64,000 nucleotides of DNA from CAZDKK01 sp964603725 (GTDB lineage: Bacteria; Eisenbacteria; RBG-16-71-46; CAIMUX01; WJJG01), in NCBI GenBank assembly GCA_964603725.1, contig CAZRWW010000001.1, positions 87,200-151,199 on the forward strand. The letters are read 5' to 3'. Both the position numbers and the translations under genes were made by a program. Positions 8,594-17,876 of this stretch are shown here, piece after piece. Under the pieces are notes generated by a model, which searched no databases, was not told where the DNA came from, and saw nothing but the letters and a program-made list of their open reading frames with translations. Each line of letters opens with the position of its first letter. Position 1 is the stretch's first letter.

Positions 8594-9862
8594 GTGGCGC
8601 TCCCAACGCAGAGCGGCGGCAACTGGTTGGCGAGATCAGCGATGAGAAGCTCACGGTGGCCGGAATCGGCCGGACGACTGATCGACCGGGCCGTGAACCT
8701 GCTCGATCAGGAAGGCCTCCGCATCCTGGACGAGGACGCCCGGCTGCTGCTGGACGCGAGCGGCGCCGTCCGCCAGGCGCGCCAGGAGCGCTTGCGCCTG
8801 CGCCCGGGGTTCGTGCGCAGATCTCTGCTGGACCTGCCCGCCGCTTTCAGCCTCTACGATCGCGATGGGAGGCGGGCGTGCTCTGTGGCGGGCGGATTCG
8901 TCCCCGGCCGGCTGATGACCCTGCACGCCACACTCACCAGCGCCCGGGCCCTCGGGGCCGGCCAGACACCGGAGTCGAGCGCGCCCCACCCCGGAGCGCG
9001 GCTGCCGGGCAGCGTCGCGGAAGGCATCGGCGCCTTCGATCTGGTGGGCTGTGCCCCTCCGCTGGAGGAGACGAACGCGACCCACGGCTACTTGCACCGG
9101 CTCTTCACGAATCTGATCGCGGCCCCGCGGCCGCAGCTCATGCGCCCGAGCGCGGCGGGCGTCCTGGACGGCCTGGGGCGCTTCCTGGCCAGGCTCCGCG
9201 GCTCCCAGGAAGCGGCCGAGGCCAGGCCGTACGTCATCTGCGAAGCTGTCGCCGACGGCCCGCTGTCCTGGGGGGAAGCGGCGGCCCGCGAGATCGTGCA
9301 GGCCGCCCGCCAGGGCGTGCCGGTGGCGCCTGTCGCCGGCCCGCCGGCGGAGGAGGAGGAACTCGATCGGTGGGTGATCGAGGCCACTGCCGGTCTCCTG
9401 GGCGCCCTGGTGCTGAACCGCTGCGGGCGTCGCGGCGCGCCCGTCCTCTGGGGGGTGCCCCTGCCGCAGCTCTTCAGCCGTCGGCCGGAGACGGTGGTGG
9501 CCCTGCGACTCCTGCTGGAGGCCGGCCGCGAGATCGGCGTTCCCACCCTCGCCACGGTCGTCCCGGCGGATGATGATCGGGCCGGTCCGAGCCCCGGCGA
9601 GCTTGCCCCGCTCTGGGCGGCGCAGGCGGCCGCCCAGGGCGCCGCCATCGTGGCCTGGGGCGGCCTCGGTGACGAGGGCCGTACGCTCGACCTGGGGCGG
9701 CTGGCCCATCACGCGCGTCAGGTCCCCGCCCTGCGCCAGGTCCTCGGTGATGCCGCCCCATGGTCCCCGCCGTCACCCCGCGACCCGGGCCCGGTCGACC
9801 CCGCGCTCCTGCAAGCGCTGGCGGACGTCGTGCGCGACGCATCGTTGGAGACACGAGATTGA
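8594..9862 (+). CDS. Trimethylamine methyltransferase (MttB)-family-like protein
   Basis: A 422-aa protein from GTG 8594 (GGGAGC upstream). ATG 8642 is an alternative that removes 16 residues. The N-terminal part (LIDRAVNLLDQEGLRILDED, then RLRLRPGFVRRSLLDLP and FSLYDRDG) follows the MttB-family pattern. Further on, GCAPPLEE, GPLSWGEAAAREI, GVPVAPVAGP and GALVLNRCGRRGAPVLWG fit its TIM-barrel core. MttB proteins transfer a methyl group from a quaternary or tertiary amine to a corrinoid protein. There is no in-frame amber codon, so this is a non-pyrrolysine member, and it is shorter than the usual roughly 480 residues. No corrinoid protein or MtrH-like gene is adjacent. It overlaps the phosphoesterase gene by 4 nt, implying co-translation. 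The substrate is unknown and activity uncertain. Confidence 0.65.
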   Translation: MALPTQSGGNWLARSAMRSSRWPESAGRLIDRAVNLLDQEGLRILDEDARLLLDASGAVRQARQERLRLRPGFVRRSLLDLPAAFSLYDRDGRRACSVAGGFVPGRLMTLHATLTSARALGAGQTPESSAPHPGARLPGSVAEGIGAFDLVGCAPPLEETNATHGYLHRLFTNLIAAPRPQLMRPSAAGVLDGLGRFLARLRGSQEAAEARPYVICEAVADGPLSWGEAAAREIVQAARQGVPVAPVAGPPAEEEELDRWVIEATAGLLGALVLNRCGRRGAPVLWGVPLPQLFSRRPETVVALRLLLEAGREIGVPTLATVVPADDDRAGPSPGELAPLWAAQAAAQGAAIVAWGGLGDEGRTLDLGRLAHHARQVPALRQVLGDAAPWSPPSPRDPGPVDPALLQALADVVRDASLETRD

Positions 9863-10794
9863 TCATCGGTTGTACAGCGGACTTGCACTACGGCATCACC
9901 GCCGCTGTGTCCCGGCGGGTGGAGTCCTTCCTCGAGCGCGTGGTGGCGCCCGCGGGGCTAGACGTGCTCCTCATCGCGGGCGATGTGGCCGAAACGGGCG
10001 GGCTCTCGTACGCCGAGGTCGGGCGGCATCACGAGCGCCTGCTGACCCTGGCGCGCGATGCCGCCGGCTGCCCGGTCGCCTTCTGCGCCGGCAACCACGA
10101 CATCTGGACGACCGATCCGTGGCTCGACTCCGCCACGATTCACGAGCAGCTGCTCGCGGACGCGGGCGCCCGCGCCGGTGCGACCTATCTCGACGGCGGC
10201 AACCTGACCGTGGGCGAGGTCGTGATCGCGGGGTGCTACGGTCATTACGATTACTCCCTGCGGACGCCGAACCTCGTGTTCAACGGCCAGGCGGTGACCG
10301 ACGAGCACTACCGCGCGCAGCGCCTGCCGGGCGGCGCCGACGTCGTCTGGATGGACGCGCTGCGCATCCATTGGGGATGGAACGACGAGCAGGCGTGCGC
10401 GCTCATCTGCGACGCGGGCCGGCGGCGCGTCGAGGCGGGACTGGCCGAGCGCCGGGATCTCGTTCTGGTCTCGCACACCGTGCCGCGGGCGGAGGTCAAC
10501 GGCCACACCGGCAGCCGGCAGCCGGTGAGTCTCTTCTTGAACGCCTTCAGCGGCACGCTGCGGCTCGAGGAGATCCTGCGGCAGGCCGCGGCGCGGGGTG
10601 GCCGCGTGCTGTCGGTCTCGGGGCACACGCACCTGCGCGTGCCCCCCACGGCGATCGACGGTCGCGAGTATCTCAACGTCGGAGGCAACTACGGCGCGCC
10701 GCGCCTCGAGATCCTGCACTGGCCGGAACGGCAGAGGGCGTGTACCGTTGCGGCGAGCGCGCAGCCGGCGCCGCCGGCGGACGGCGGTCGCTGA
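9859..10794 (+). CDS. Calcineurin-like metallophosphoesterase
   Basis: A 311-aa cytoplasmic protein with the two-metal phosphoesterase motifs in order: D8-x-H10 (ADLHYG), GD at 41-42 (AGDVAE), GNHD at 78-81, VSHT in the second half and SGHTH near the C-terminus. The substrate cannot be deduced. The start is TTG 9859, chosen because GGAG lies 8 nt upstream and because TTG overlaps the TGA of the preceding MttB-like gene (TTGA). That overlap is typical of translational coupling. Earlier in-frame starts would run deep into the upstream gene. The following methyltransferase begins 67 nt later. Confidence 0.85.
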   Translation: MIIGCTADLHYGITAAVSRRVESFLERVVAPAGLDVLLIAGDVAETGGLSYAEVGRHHERLLTLARDAAGCPVAFCAGNHDIWTTDPWLDSATIHEQLLADAGARAGATYLDGGNLTVGEVVIAGCYGHYDYSLRTPNLVFNGQAVTDEHYRAQRLPGGADVVWMDALRIHWGWNDEQACALICDAGRRRVEAGLAERRDLVLVSHTVPRAEVNGHTGSRQPVSLFLNAFSGTLRLEEILRQAAARGGRVLSVSGHTHLRVPPTAIDGREYLNVGGNYGAPRLEILHWPERQRACTVAASAQPAPPADGGR

Positions 10795-10861
10795 GCGGGC
10801 AGGGGGCGAGCCGCCGGCGGGTGGCCAGCGCCCAGAGGTCCGGATGCCCACGGGAGGTGCG

Positions 10862-11797
10862 ATGCCGCCGTTGTTGAGGATCCCGCCGCGAGCTGGTCCG
10901 GCCGGATTGCTGGCGCGCGGTGACAACCTGGCGCTGCTGGCGGCGCTGCCGGCCGGATCGGTCGATCTCGTCGTGACCGACCCGCCCTTCTTCACCGGCC
11001 GCTGGCGCACGGCGCCGGGCGCCTCGCGCGCGCGCCCCACCGCGCCGGCCGCGGGGATGGGATTTGACGACCGCTGGGCCAGCCTGGCCGCCTATCTGGA
11101 GTTCCTGCGACCGCGTCTGACCGCTATCCACCGGGTGCTCGCGCCGCGCGGATCGGCTGTGCTGCACCTGGACTACCGCGTGGTGCACGACGTCAAGCTG
11201 GAGATGGACCGCATCTTCGGGCGCGAGCGCTTCATCAACGAGATCATCTGGCATTACACCGGCGGCGGGCGTTCGCGGCGCTGCTTCTCCCGCAAGCACG
11301 ACACGTTGCTCTGGTATGCGCGCGGCCGGCAGTGGACCTTTCACATCGATGCCGTGCGGCAGCCGTACAAGCCCACCAGCGGCTACGCCCGCGGCGGCAT
11401 CGTCGGGCCCAGCGGCAAGCATTACCGCCCGCACCCGGACGGCACGCCGGCCGACGACGTATGGGATATCCCGATGGTGAATCCCCTTTCGCCTGAGCGC
11501 TGCGGCTTTCCGACCCAGAAGCCCGAGCGCCTGCTCGAGCGGATCATCCTGGCCCTGAGCAGTCCGGGCGATGTGGTGCTCGATCCGTTCTGCGGCAGCG
11601 GCACGACGGCGGTCGTCGCGCAGCGGCACGCGCGGCGGTGGATCGCCTGCGACGCGACCGCCGCGGCCGTCGCTGCCACGGAGCGGCGCCTGCGGAGACT
11701 GCCGGCCTCCCCGGGCGGTTCGGCGACGGCACCGCCCTTCGTCAAGGTCGCCCTGGCCGGCGACGGGCGAGCCAAGGAGCTGCCGTGGAGCCGTTGA
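10862..11797 (+). CDS. Orphan DNA amino-methyltransferase (beta-class order)
   Basis: A 311-aa S-adenosylmethionine-dependent enzyme expected to methylate the exocyclic amino group of adenine or cytosine in DNA. The catalytic motif IV is TDPPFF (Asp40-Pro-Pro-Phe43). The cofactor motif DPFCGSGTT comes later, at about Asp241. This catalytic-first order places it in the beta class, and DPPF favours N6-adenine over N4-cytosine. The intervening region probably holds the recognition domain. The start has GGGAGG 5 nt upstream. No restriction endonuclease or specificity gene is nearby, so it looks solitary and may be epigenetic or a remnant of a restriction-modification system. It overlaps the transporter gene by 13 nt. 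Confidence 0.9.
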   Translation: MPPLLRIPPRAGPAGLLARGDNLALLAALPAGSVDLVVTDPPFFTGRWRTAPGASRARPTAPAAGMGFDDRWASLAAYLEFLRPRLTAIHRVLAPRGSAVLHLDYRVVHDVKLEMDRIFGRERFINEIIWHYTGGGRSRRCFSRKHDTLLWYARGRQWTFHIDAVRQPYKPTSGYARGGIVGPSGKHYRPHPDGTPADDVWDIPMVNPLSPERCGFPTQKPERLLERIILALSSPGDVVLDPFCGSGTTAVVAQRHARRWIACDATAAAVAATERRLRRLPASPGGSATAPPFVKVALAGDGRAKELPWSR

Positions 11798-13578
11798 TCC
11801 TCGCCCTGATCATCGCCGGCAGCCTGGCGTTGTTCGTCTCCCGGCTGGTGCCCTACGAGATCACCGCGATCCTGATCGTCACCGCCTTGGCGGCCAGCGG
11901 CATCCTGAGTCCGGCCGAGGCTCTGCTGGGGTTCTCGAGCACCGCCACCATCACGATCGCGGCGATGTTCGTGGTGGGCGCGGGCCTGGGGCGCACCGGG
12001 GCGGTGGACGCGCTCGCCGCGGGCTTGTCCCGCCGCGCCCCCCGGAGCCTGACCAAGCTGCTCCTCATGCTGGCCGGCATCGTGGGTCTGACCAGCGCCT
12101 TCGTCAACAACACGCCGGTGGTCGTGATCATGGTGCCCGTGCTGCTCAGCATCTGCCGGAAGGGCTGGGTCCTCCCGAGCCGGCTGTTCTTGCCGATGAG
12201 CTACTTTGCGATCCTCGGCGGGACGTGCACGCTCATCGGCACGAGCACCAACATCCTGATCGACGACCTCTTTCGCCGGGCCGGCGGACCGGGCTTCCAC
12301 ATCTTCGACTTCACGCCGGTGGGCGTCGTCTACCTGATCGTGGGCGTCCTGGCCGTCGTCCTGTTGGCTCGGCACACGCTGCCCGAACGAGCGTCGCTGG
12401 CGAGCCTGATCCCCGCTGAACGCAAGGCGCGCTTCGTCACCGAGCTGGTGGTGACGCCTGCGGCCCCGATCGCTCATCGTCGCGTGGGAGAGATCTTCAA
12501 GCCCGACAGCCCGGTGCGGCTGTTGGAGCTGATCCGCGGCGAGGAGATCTTCCTGGCCGGGCGCGCCGGCGAGCAACAGCTCCAGCCGGACGACGCCCTC
12601 ATCGTGGAGGGCACCCCGCAGGAGATATCCGCGTTCCTGTCGCGCTTCGCCGGCGTCGAGCTGGCTTCCGTCGTCGAGGACGAGCAGCGGGTCCCGATGA
12701 AGACGCTGCAGCTCAGGCTCGTCGAGGCCGTGGTCCTGCCCGATGCGCCCTTCGTCGGCCGCTACGTGCGTGATCTCGGCCTCAACCGGCTCTACGGCGT
12801 CAAGGTCATGGCGGTTCAGCGCCACGGCCGGCAGCACCGTTACCAGATCCGCGCCATGCGCCTGCACGGCGGCGATGTCATGCTGCTCCAGGCGGACGAC
12901 CACGGCCTGGCGGCGCTGCGCGAGCAGGGCGCCCTGATGATCGTCGAGGGCGTGGAAGAGACCGTTCACCTCCGCCGCAAGCTGCCCATCGCGGTGGCCA
13001 TCATGGCCGCGCTCGTCATCGCCACCGGGTTCTTCCGCGTCCCGCTGGTGGTGGCCGCCCTGCTGGGCGCGGCTCTGATGGTGATGACGCGCTGTCTGCG
13101 CATGGACGAGGCGGTCCGGTCGCTGGATTTCTCCACGCTGCTGCTCCTGGCGGGGACGATTCCCCTGGGCGTCGCGATGCTGAAGACCGGGCTGGCCCCC
13201 GTCATCGTCCGGGCGACCCTGGACCTGGTGGGCCACTCGCCGCCCTGGGTGCTGCTCTCCACCTTGTACATCATCACGGGGATCCTGACCGCCTTTCTCT
13301 CGAATCACGCCGCGGCCGTGTTGCTGACGCCGATCGCCATCGACATGGCCGCCCGGCTCGGCCTCGATCCGCGGCCACTGCTCATCGCCGTGGCGTTCGG
13401 CGCCAGCGCCTGCTTCAGCACGCCGATCGGCTATCAGACCAATGCCATCGTCATGGGGCCCGGCGGTTACACGTTCAGCGACTATCTGCGGATCGGGCTC
13501 CCGCTGACGCTGATCATGTGGATCACCGCAACGGTTCTGATCCCCCTGTTCTGGCCGCTGGCCCCCGTCGGGCCGTGA
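11785..13578 (+). CDS. DASS/SLC13-family transporter with TrkA-C domains
   Basis: A 597-aa inner-membrane protein of the divalent anion:sodium symporter superfamily. Two membrane halves flank a cytoplasmic insert. The first half carries AFVNNTPVVV and the second AFLSNHAAAV followed by STPIGYQTNA, the paired signature loops that bind substrate and cation. The central 200 or so residues resemble two TrkA-C regulatory domains, seen in sulfate and dicarboxylate carriers of this group. The substrate (sulfate, dicarboxylate or similar) cannot be fixed from sequence. The start is GTG 11785 with AAGGAG 5 nt upstream, inside the end of the methyltransferase gene, which indicates co-expression. Confidence 0.9.
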   Translation: MEPLILALIIAGSLALFVSRLVPYEITAILIVTALAASGILSPAEALLGFSSTATITIAAMFVVGAGLGRTGAVDALAAGLSRRAPRSLTKLLLMLAGIVGLTSAFVNNTPVVVIMVPVLLSICRKGWVLPSRLFLPMSYFAILGGTCTLIGTSTNILIDDLFRRAGGPGFHIFDFTPVGVVYLIVGVLAVVLLARHTLPERASLASLIPAERKARFVTELVVTPAAPIAHRRVGEIFKPDSPVRLLELIRGEEIFLAGRAGEQQLQPDDALIVEGTPQEISAFLSRFAGVELASVVEDEQRVPMKTLQLRLVEAVVLPDAPFVGRYVRDLGLNRLYGVKVMAVQRHGRQHRYQIRAMRLHGGDVMLLQADDHGLAALREQGALMIVEGVEETVHLRRKLPIAVAIMAALVIATGFFRVPLVVAALLGAALMVMTRCLRMDEAVRSLDFSTLLLLAGTIPLGVAMLKTGLAPVIVRATLDLVGHSPPWVLLSTLYIITGILTAFLSNHAAAVLLTPIAIDMAARLGLDPRPLLIAVAFGASACFSTPIGYQTNAIVMGPGGYTFSDYLRIGLPLTLIMWITATVLIPLFWPLAPVGP

Positions 13579-13639
13579 ACCGCGCCCGGGCGCCGGCGGC
13601 GGCGAGAGCGCGCCCGGGTCGTTCAGAGGAGGACCCATC

Positions 13640-14224
13640 ATGTCGGACAGAGCCAAGATCCTGGCCCTGGCGGGCAGCACGCGCGAGGGATCGTACAACC
13701 GGCGCCTGCTGGCGGCGGCCGTCCGGGGAGCCGCGGACGCCGGGGCCGCGGTCACCCTGATCGACCTGCGAGACTACCCGCTGCCCCTTTACGACGCCGA
13801 CCTCGAGTCCCGCGAGGGGCTGCCGGCGGCGGCGCAAGCCCTGAAGGACCTGCTCCTGGAGCATCAGGGCCTGCTCATCGCCGCGCCCGAGTATAACGGC
13901 TCGATCAGCGGGGTGCTCAAGAACGCGCTCGATTGGGCATCGCGCCCCGCGGAGCGCGGCAGCGGCCTGGAGGGCTTCCGCGGCAAGGTGGTCGCGCTGC
14001 TGAGCGCCTCCACCGGGCGCTGGGGCGGCGCGCGCGGGCTGGCCCACGTGCGCGACATTCTCGGGATCATCGGCTGCCTGGTCTTGGCCGATCAGATCAC
14101 GATCTCGTTCGCCGGCAAGTCGTTCACGGAGGCCGGCGAGCTCGCCGACCCGAAGGAGCGCGAGCGCGCCGAGGCGCTGGGCGCCGCGCTGGCGCGGACC
14201 ATCGCGCGCCTGCACGGCGCTTAG
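13640..14224 (+). CDS. NADPH-dependent FMN reductase family protein
   Basis: A 194-aa flavodoxin-fold oxidoreductase. The phosphate-binding loop GSTREGSYNRRL at residues 12-23 and the isoalloxazine-side motif PEYNGSISGVLKNALDW are characteristic of the FMN_red/azoreductase-like family (SsuE, ChrR, YieF relatives), which reduce quinones, chromate or flavin with NADPH. The start has AGAGGAGG 8 nt upstream. It lies between the anion transporter and an aminopeptidase on the same strand with short gaps (61 and 48 nt), so it may belong to that operon. The physiological electron acceptor is unknown. Confidence 0.9.
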   Translation: MSDRAKILALAGSTREGSYNRRLLAAAVRGAADAGAAVTLIDLRDYPLPLYDADLESREGLPAAAQALKDLLLEHQGLLIAAPEYNGSISGVLKNALDWASRPAERGSGLEGFRGKVVALLSASTGRWGGARGLAHVRDILGIIGCLVLADQITISFAGKSFTEAGELADPKERERAEALGAALARTIARLHGA

Positions 14225-14272
14225 TCGCTGCGGAGCCCCGATGGACGCCCGGGAGGGGGGAAGGAGCTTCAC

Positions 14273-15511
14273 ATGGCGAACCTGATCACGCAGAAGCTGG
14301 CCCAGGCGGCGGCGCTGGTCGCGGCCAGCGACGCCGACATCTGGATGACCTTTGTCCGCGAGACGGCGGAGGCCGGTGATCCCGTGCTGCCGTTGATCCT
14401 CGCGGGCGGACTCACCTGGCAGAGCGCGCTGATCATCGCCCGCGACGGCCGGCGCGTCGCCGTGGTCGGGAACTTCGACGCCGACCCCTTGCGCGCCGCG
14501 GGCCACTGGGATGAGGTCGTGCCCTATGTGCAAGGCATTCGCGACCCGCTGCTCGAGGTTCTCGGGAGGCTCGTCCCGCCCGATCGGGCGCAGCCGCGCA
14601 TCGCGGTCAACTTCTCCACCGACGATCCCAAGGCCGACGGGTTGACCCACGGCATGTACCGTCTGCTCGAGGGCTATCTGGCCGGCACGCGCTTCGCCGG
14701 CAGCCTCGTGTGCGCCGAGTCGATCGCCTCGCCGCTCCGGTCGTGCAAGATCCCGGAGGAGGTCGCGCGGATTCGAGCGGCGATTGCCGCCACCGAGGAG
14801 ATCTTCACCCAGGTGGCGGCCTTCGCCCGTCCGGGCCGGACCGAGCGGGAGATCTACGATTTCGTGCAGGCGCGGATCGACGAGCGGGGGCTGGGGTACG
14901 GCTGGGATCGCGCCGGCAACCCGATCGTCAACACCGGCCCCGATTCGATGGTGGGCCACGGCATTCCCTCGGAGACGATCGCCGTGGCGCCGGGGCACAT
15001 CCTGCACATGGACCTGGGTGTCATCGTGGCCGGTTACAGCTCCGACATCCAGCGCTGCTGGTATGTGCCGCGCCAGGGCGAAACGGACCTGCCCGCCGAA
15101 ATCGAGCGCGCCCGCGCGGCGGTGGCCGGCGCCATTCAAGCCGGCGCGCGGGCGCTCGCGCCGGGCGCGGAGGGCTGGCAAGTCGATCAGGCCGCCCGCG
15201 ACTACCTCGTCGCGCGGGGCTACCCCGAGTACCTGCATGCGCTGGGGCACCAAGTCGGACGCCGGGCGCACGATGGCGGCGGGATTCTGGGGCCGCGCTG
15301 GGAGCGCTACGGCCGCACGCCCACCCTGCCCGTGCTGGCGGGGCAGGTCTACACCCTGGAGCTGGGCGTCATGGTCCCGGGCTGCGGCTACCTGGGCCTC
15401 GAGGAGATGGTGCTGGTCACGCGCGGGGGCTGCGACTGGCTGACGCAACCCCCGCGCGGGCTGCCGCTGCTGGGCCGGAGCTTGTCCGAACCACCGGCCC
15501 CGCGCGGCTAG
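14273..15511 (+). CDS. M24 family aminopeptidase (Xaa-Pro type)
   Basis: A 412-aa cytoplasmic metallopeptidase that would remove N-terminal residues next to proline. The C-terminal pita-bread domain has the five metal ligands in order: Asp247 (HMDLG), Asp258 (SSD), His326 (LGHQ), Glu363 (LELG) and Glu377 (LEEM). The N-terminal 170 residues form a creatinase-like domain with poorer conservation. The start has GGGAAGGAG upstream. The 3' end overlaps the convergent chemoreceptor gene by 4 nt. The family also includes creatinases and prolidases, so substrate is tentative. Confidence 0.9.
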   Translation: MANLITQKLAQAAALVAASDADIWMTFVRETAEAGDPVLPLILAGGLTWQSALIIARDGRRVAVVGNFDADPLRAAGHWDEVVPYVQGIRDPLLEVLGRLVPPDRAQPRIAVNFSTDDPKADGLTHGMYRLLEGYLAGTRFAGSLVCAESIASPLRSCKIPEEVARIRAAIAATEEIFTQVAAFARPGRTEREIYDFVQARIDERGLGYGWDRAGNPIVNTGPDSMVGHGIPSETIAVAPGHILHMDLGVIVAGYSSDIQRCWYVPRQGETDLPAEIERARAAVAGAIQAGARALAPGAEGWQVDQAARDYLVARGYPEYLHALGHQVGRRAHDGGGILGPRWERYGRTPTLPVLAGQVYTLELGVMVPGCGYLGLEEMVLVTRGGCDWLTQPPRGLPLLGRSLSEPPAPRG

Positions 15512-17340
15512 ACCTTGAACTGCCCGACCAGCTCGCGCAGGCGGGCCGCCATGCGGGCCAGCTCCTCGGCGCTGGCGTTGGTCTCGGTGGCGCCCGAGGC
15601 CGATTCCTGGGCGGACTTGTTCACGCCCTGGATGTTGGACGCAATCTCGTTCGAGGCCGCCGAGATCTGCTGGATGTTCTTGGCGATGTCGGTCGCGGCG
15701 CGCGAGGCCCCGCCGATGTTGGACGCGATCTCGTTGGTCGTGGCGGACTGCTCTTCCACCGCGCTGGCGATGGTCTGCGTGATCTCGCTGACCTCCCGGA
15801 TGATCCCGGAGATGTCGCGGATGGCCGCCACCGCGCTACCGGTGTTGGCCTGCATCTCCTCGATCTGCCGGCTGATCTGCTCGGTGGCGACGGCCGTCTG
15901 CTTGGCCAGCTCCTTTACCTCGTTGGCCACGACCGCGAAGCCCTTGCCCGCCTCGCCGGCCGAGGCCGCCTCGATCGTCGCATTGAGCGCGAGCAGGTTC
16001 GTCTGATCGGCGATGTCGCTGATCGTGTCGAGCACCTTGCCGATCTCGGACGACGAGGCGTTGAGCCGCTCCATCGTCTCTCCGGTCGCGCCGGCCTTGG
16101 AATCGGCGCTGGCCGCGACGTGCGCTGCCTGTGTGCAGTTGCGTGCCACCTCGCTGAGCGACGAGCTCATCTCCTCGATGGCCGCGGCGACCGTGTTGAC
16201 CGAGGTCGACATCTCCTCGGCCCCCGCCGAAACACCGGTCACGCTGGTCGACATCTCCTCGGTGGCCGCCGCCACGCCATTGGCCTGCTCGAGCATCTTC
16301 TCCGAGCCCGACGCCAGCATGCTCGAGGTGGCCGACATCTCCTCGGCGGAGGCCCCCACCGTGGTGCTGTGCTGGGCAACCTCGGCCATGATCCCGCGGA
16401 GCTTGCCGACGAACTCGTTGAAGTAGCGCGCCATGGCGCCGATCTCGTCGTTCGTGTTGACCTGAAGCTGCACGGTGAGGTCACCTTGGCCGCTGGAGAT
16501 GTCCTTGAGCATCTCGGTCGCCCGGCGGATAGGCTGGACGACGCGCCGGGTCGTCACGACCACCAGCCCGATCACGAGCCCCGTGGTGCAGAGCGTGATG
16601 ATGAGCATCGTGGTCACCAGCGCGCGCGCCTGGCGCTGGGCCTGAGCGGCCAGCTCGGCCACCTGGGCATCGATGAAGTCGACGTACTCGCCGCTCCCGA
16701 ACACCCACCCGCGGGCCGGGTCCAGCTTGACATAGGAGATCTTGGGATAGCCCTCCGGGGTGACGCTGCCGTCGCTCTTGGGCTTGGGCCAGTAGTAGGT
16801 GATCAGGCCGCTGCCCTCGCGCGCGCAGAGATGGTTCATGTCGACGAACAGGTTGGTTTCCTTGATCTGCGACACGGCCGGGTCGTTCTTGTCGTAAGCG
16901 CGGCCGTTGAAGTAGATCTTCTCGAAGCGCTTCTTGTCCCGGAAGTCGGAGACCTCCGTGCCGTCGAGCTTCGGGATGGTGGGATGCATGACCATGATCG
17001 GCCGGTCGACTTGCGAGCGATCGAGGCCGTGGATCCAGACGTACGACGATCCGAAGGTCAGGTCGCGCACCCGCGCCTGGCACTCCTCGTCGCTGAGTCC
17101 CGCCGCGGCGCCCGCCTCGACGGAGGCCATGGCTTGCTCGACCTGGGCCTTGAGCCGATCCGCAACGGCGGCGATCTGCTGCTCGCGGATCTGCTCCATG
17201 CGCGCCTTGTTCTGATTACCCGTCAACGTGATGAGCACCGCGGTCATGGCGGTCATTCCGACCACGAGCGGTACGGTGACCCCCAAGAGGATCTTGGCGC
17301 CAATGGTCACGCTGCGGTGATTGCCTTGCCTGTCGTGCAT
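15508..17340 (-). CDS. Methyl-accepting chemotaxis protein with single Cache domain
   Basis: A 610-aa inner-membrane chemoreceptor. An N-terminal transmembrane helix (about residues 12-34) is followed by a periplasmic sensing region, with a YVWIHG stretch and GWVFGSGEYVDF typical of sCache_2 domains. A second helix lies near 235-260. A HAMP domain (VVQPIRRATEML, YFNEFV) and a long coiled-coil signalling domain follow. The hairpin tip that contacts CheA/CheW is DQTNLLALNATIEAASAGE, with GKGFAVVANEVKELA beside it. Methylation-type Glu/Gln-Ser repeats are present. The start has GGAGGT upstream. No che genes are nearby, so signalling partners are elsewhere. Confidence 0.95.
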   Translation of the reverse strand: MHDRQGNHRSVTIGAKILLGVTVPLVVGMTAMTAVLITLTGNQNKARMEQIREQQIAAVADRLKAQVEQAMASVEAGAAAGLSDEECQARVRDLTFGSSYVWIHGLDRSQVDRPIMVMHPTIPKLDGTEVSDFRDKKRFEKIYFNGRAYDKNDPAVSQIKETNLFVDMNHLCAREGSGLITYYWPKPKSDGSVTPEGYPKISYVKLDPARGWVFGSGEYVDFIDAQVAELAAQAQRQARALVTTMLIITLCTTGLVIGLVVVTTRRVVQPIRRATEMLKDISSGQGDLTVQLQVNTNDEIGAMARYFNEFVGKLRGIMAEVAQHSTTVGASAEEMSATSSMLASGSEKMLEQANGVAAATEEMSTSVTGVSAGAEEMSTSVNTVAAAIEEMSSSLSEVARNCTQAAHVAASADSKAGATGETMERLNASSSEIGKVLDTISDIADQTNLLALNATIEAASAGEAGKGFAVVANEVKELAKQTAVATEQISRQIEEMQANTGSAVAAIRDISGIIREVSEITQTIASAVEEQSATTNEIASNIGGASRAATDIAKNIQQISAASNEIASNIQGVNKSAQESASGATETNASAEELARMAARLRELVGQFKV

Positions 17341-17876
17341 GCCGCACCTCCATCGCTGGCCAGCTCGAGAGCCGCTCTACCGGCTGCGTCACCCCCTGCC
17401 AGGGTGGCGCGGGAGAACCTGCCGGAACCCCGCGAGCCGCTGCCGGGCGCATCGCAAGCGAATGCGTACGTCCGTTACTCCCCTGATATCGACCGCGGCG
17501 CCGCTCGACCGAGCCGTTTGGGGGCACCCAACCCTGTTGGCTGAGATCCAGCACGCTCGGCTGGACGGCGCCCGCGGCAGCAAGGCATTGAATCAGAGGC
17601 CATTGCCGGCCAGCGCCTGCCCTCGGGCGGCGCTCTCGCCAGCCAGGCCTCTGGTTGCTTTCCTCCAGTCGACGGCGCCGGGATGCCCAAAGGGAGACGG
17701 GTGCCCAAAGGGAGACGGGTGCCCAAAGGGAGGATTGAGGCGTCGCCGATCGCGTGGCAGGATCCCCGCGCCGGCGGCCGCCTGGATCCCGGCAACCCTC
17801 GCCCCCGCGCCGAGCACCGGCGCGCGGCGCGGGTCTTGAGTGGACCGTCGGCCGGGAAACCCGGGAGGATGGACTC
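17341..17876. other. Divergent spacer with a repeat and no gene
   Basis: A 536-nt region between the chemoreceptor and the scramblase-like gene. It contains the 18-nt tandem repeat at 17684-17733 and several small GC-rich inverted repeats. The short open frames across it have no ribosome sites and read as shadows. I found no convincing sigma28 or sigma70 promoter. Confidence 0.4.
17684..17733. repeat. Tandem repeat, 2.8 x 18 nt
   Basis: Perfect units of TGCCCAAAGGGAGACGGG begin at 17684 and 17702, with a third truncated copy from 17720. It lies about 145 nt upstream of the scramblase-like start. Confidence 0.85.

Noticed and set aside
14710..17544. A 944-codon plus-strand frame opposite the chemoreceptor
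   Set aside because: It mirrors the heptad pattern of the receptor coding strand and crosses the end of the M24 peptidase gene in another frame.
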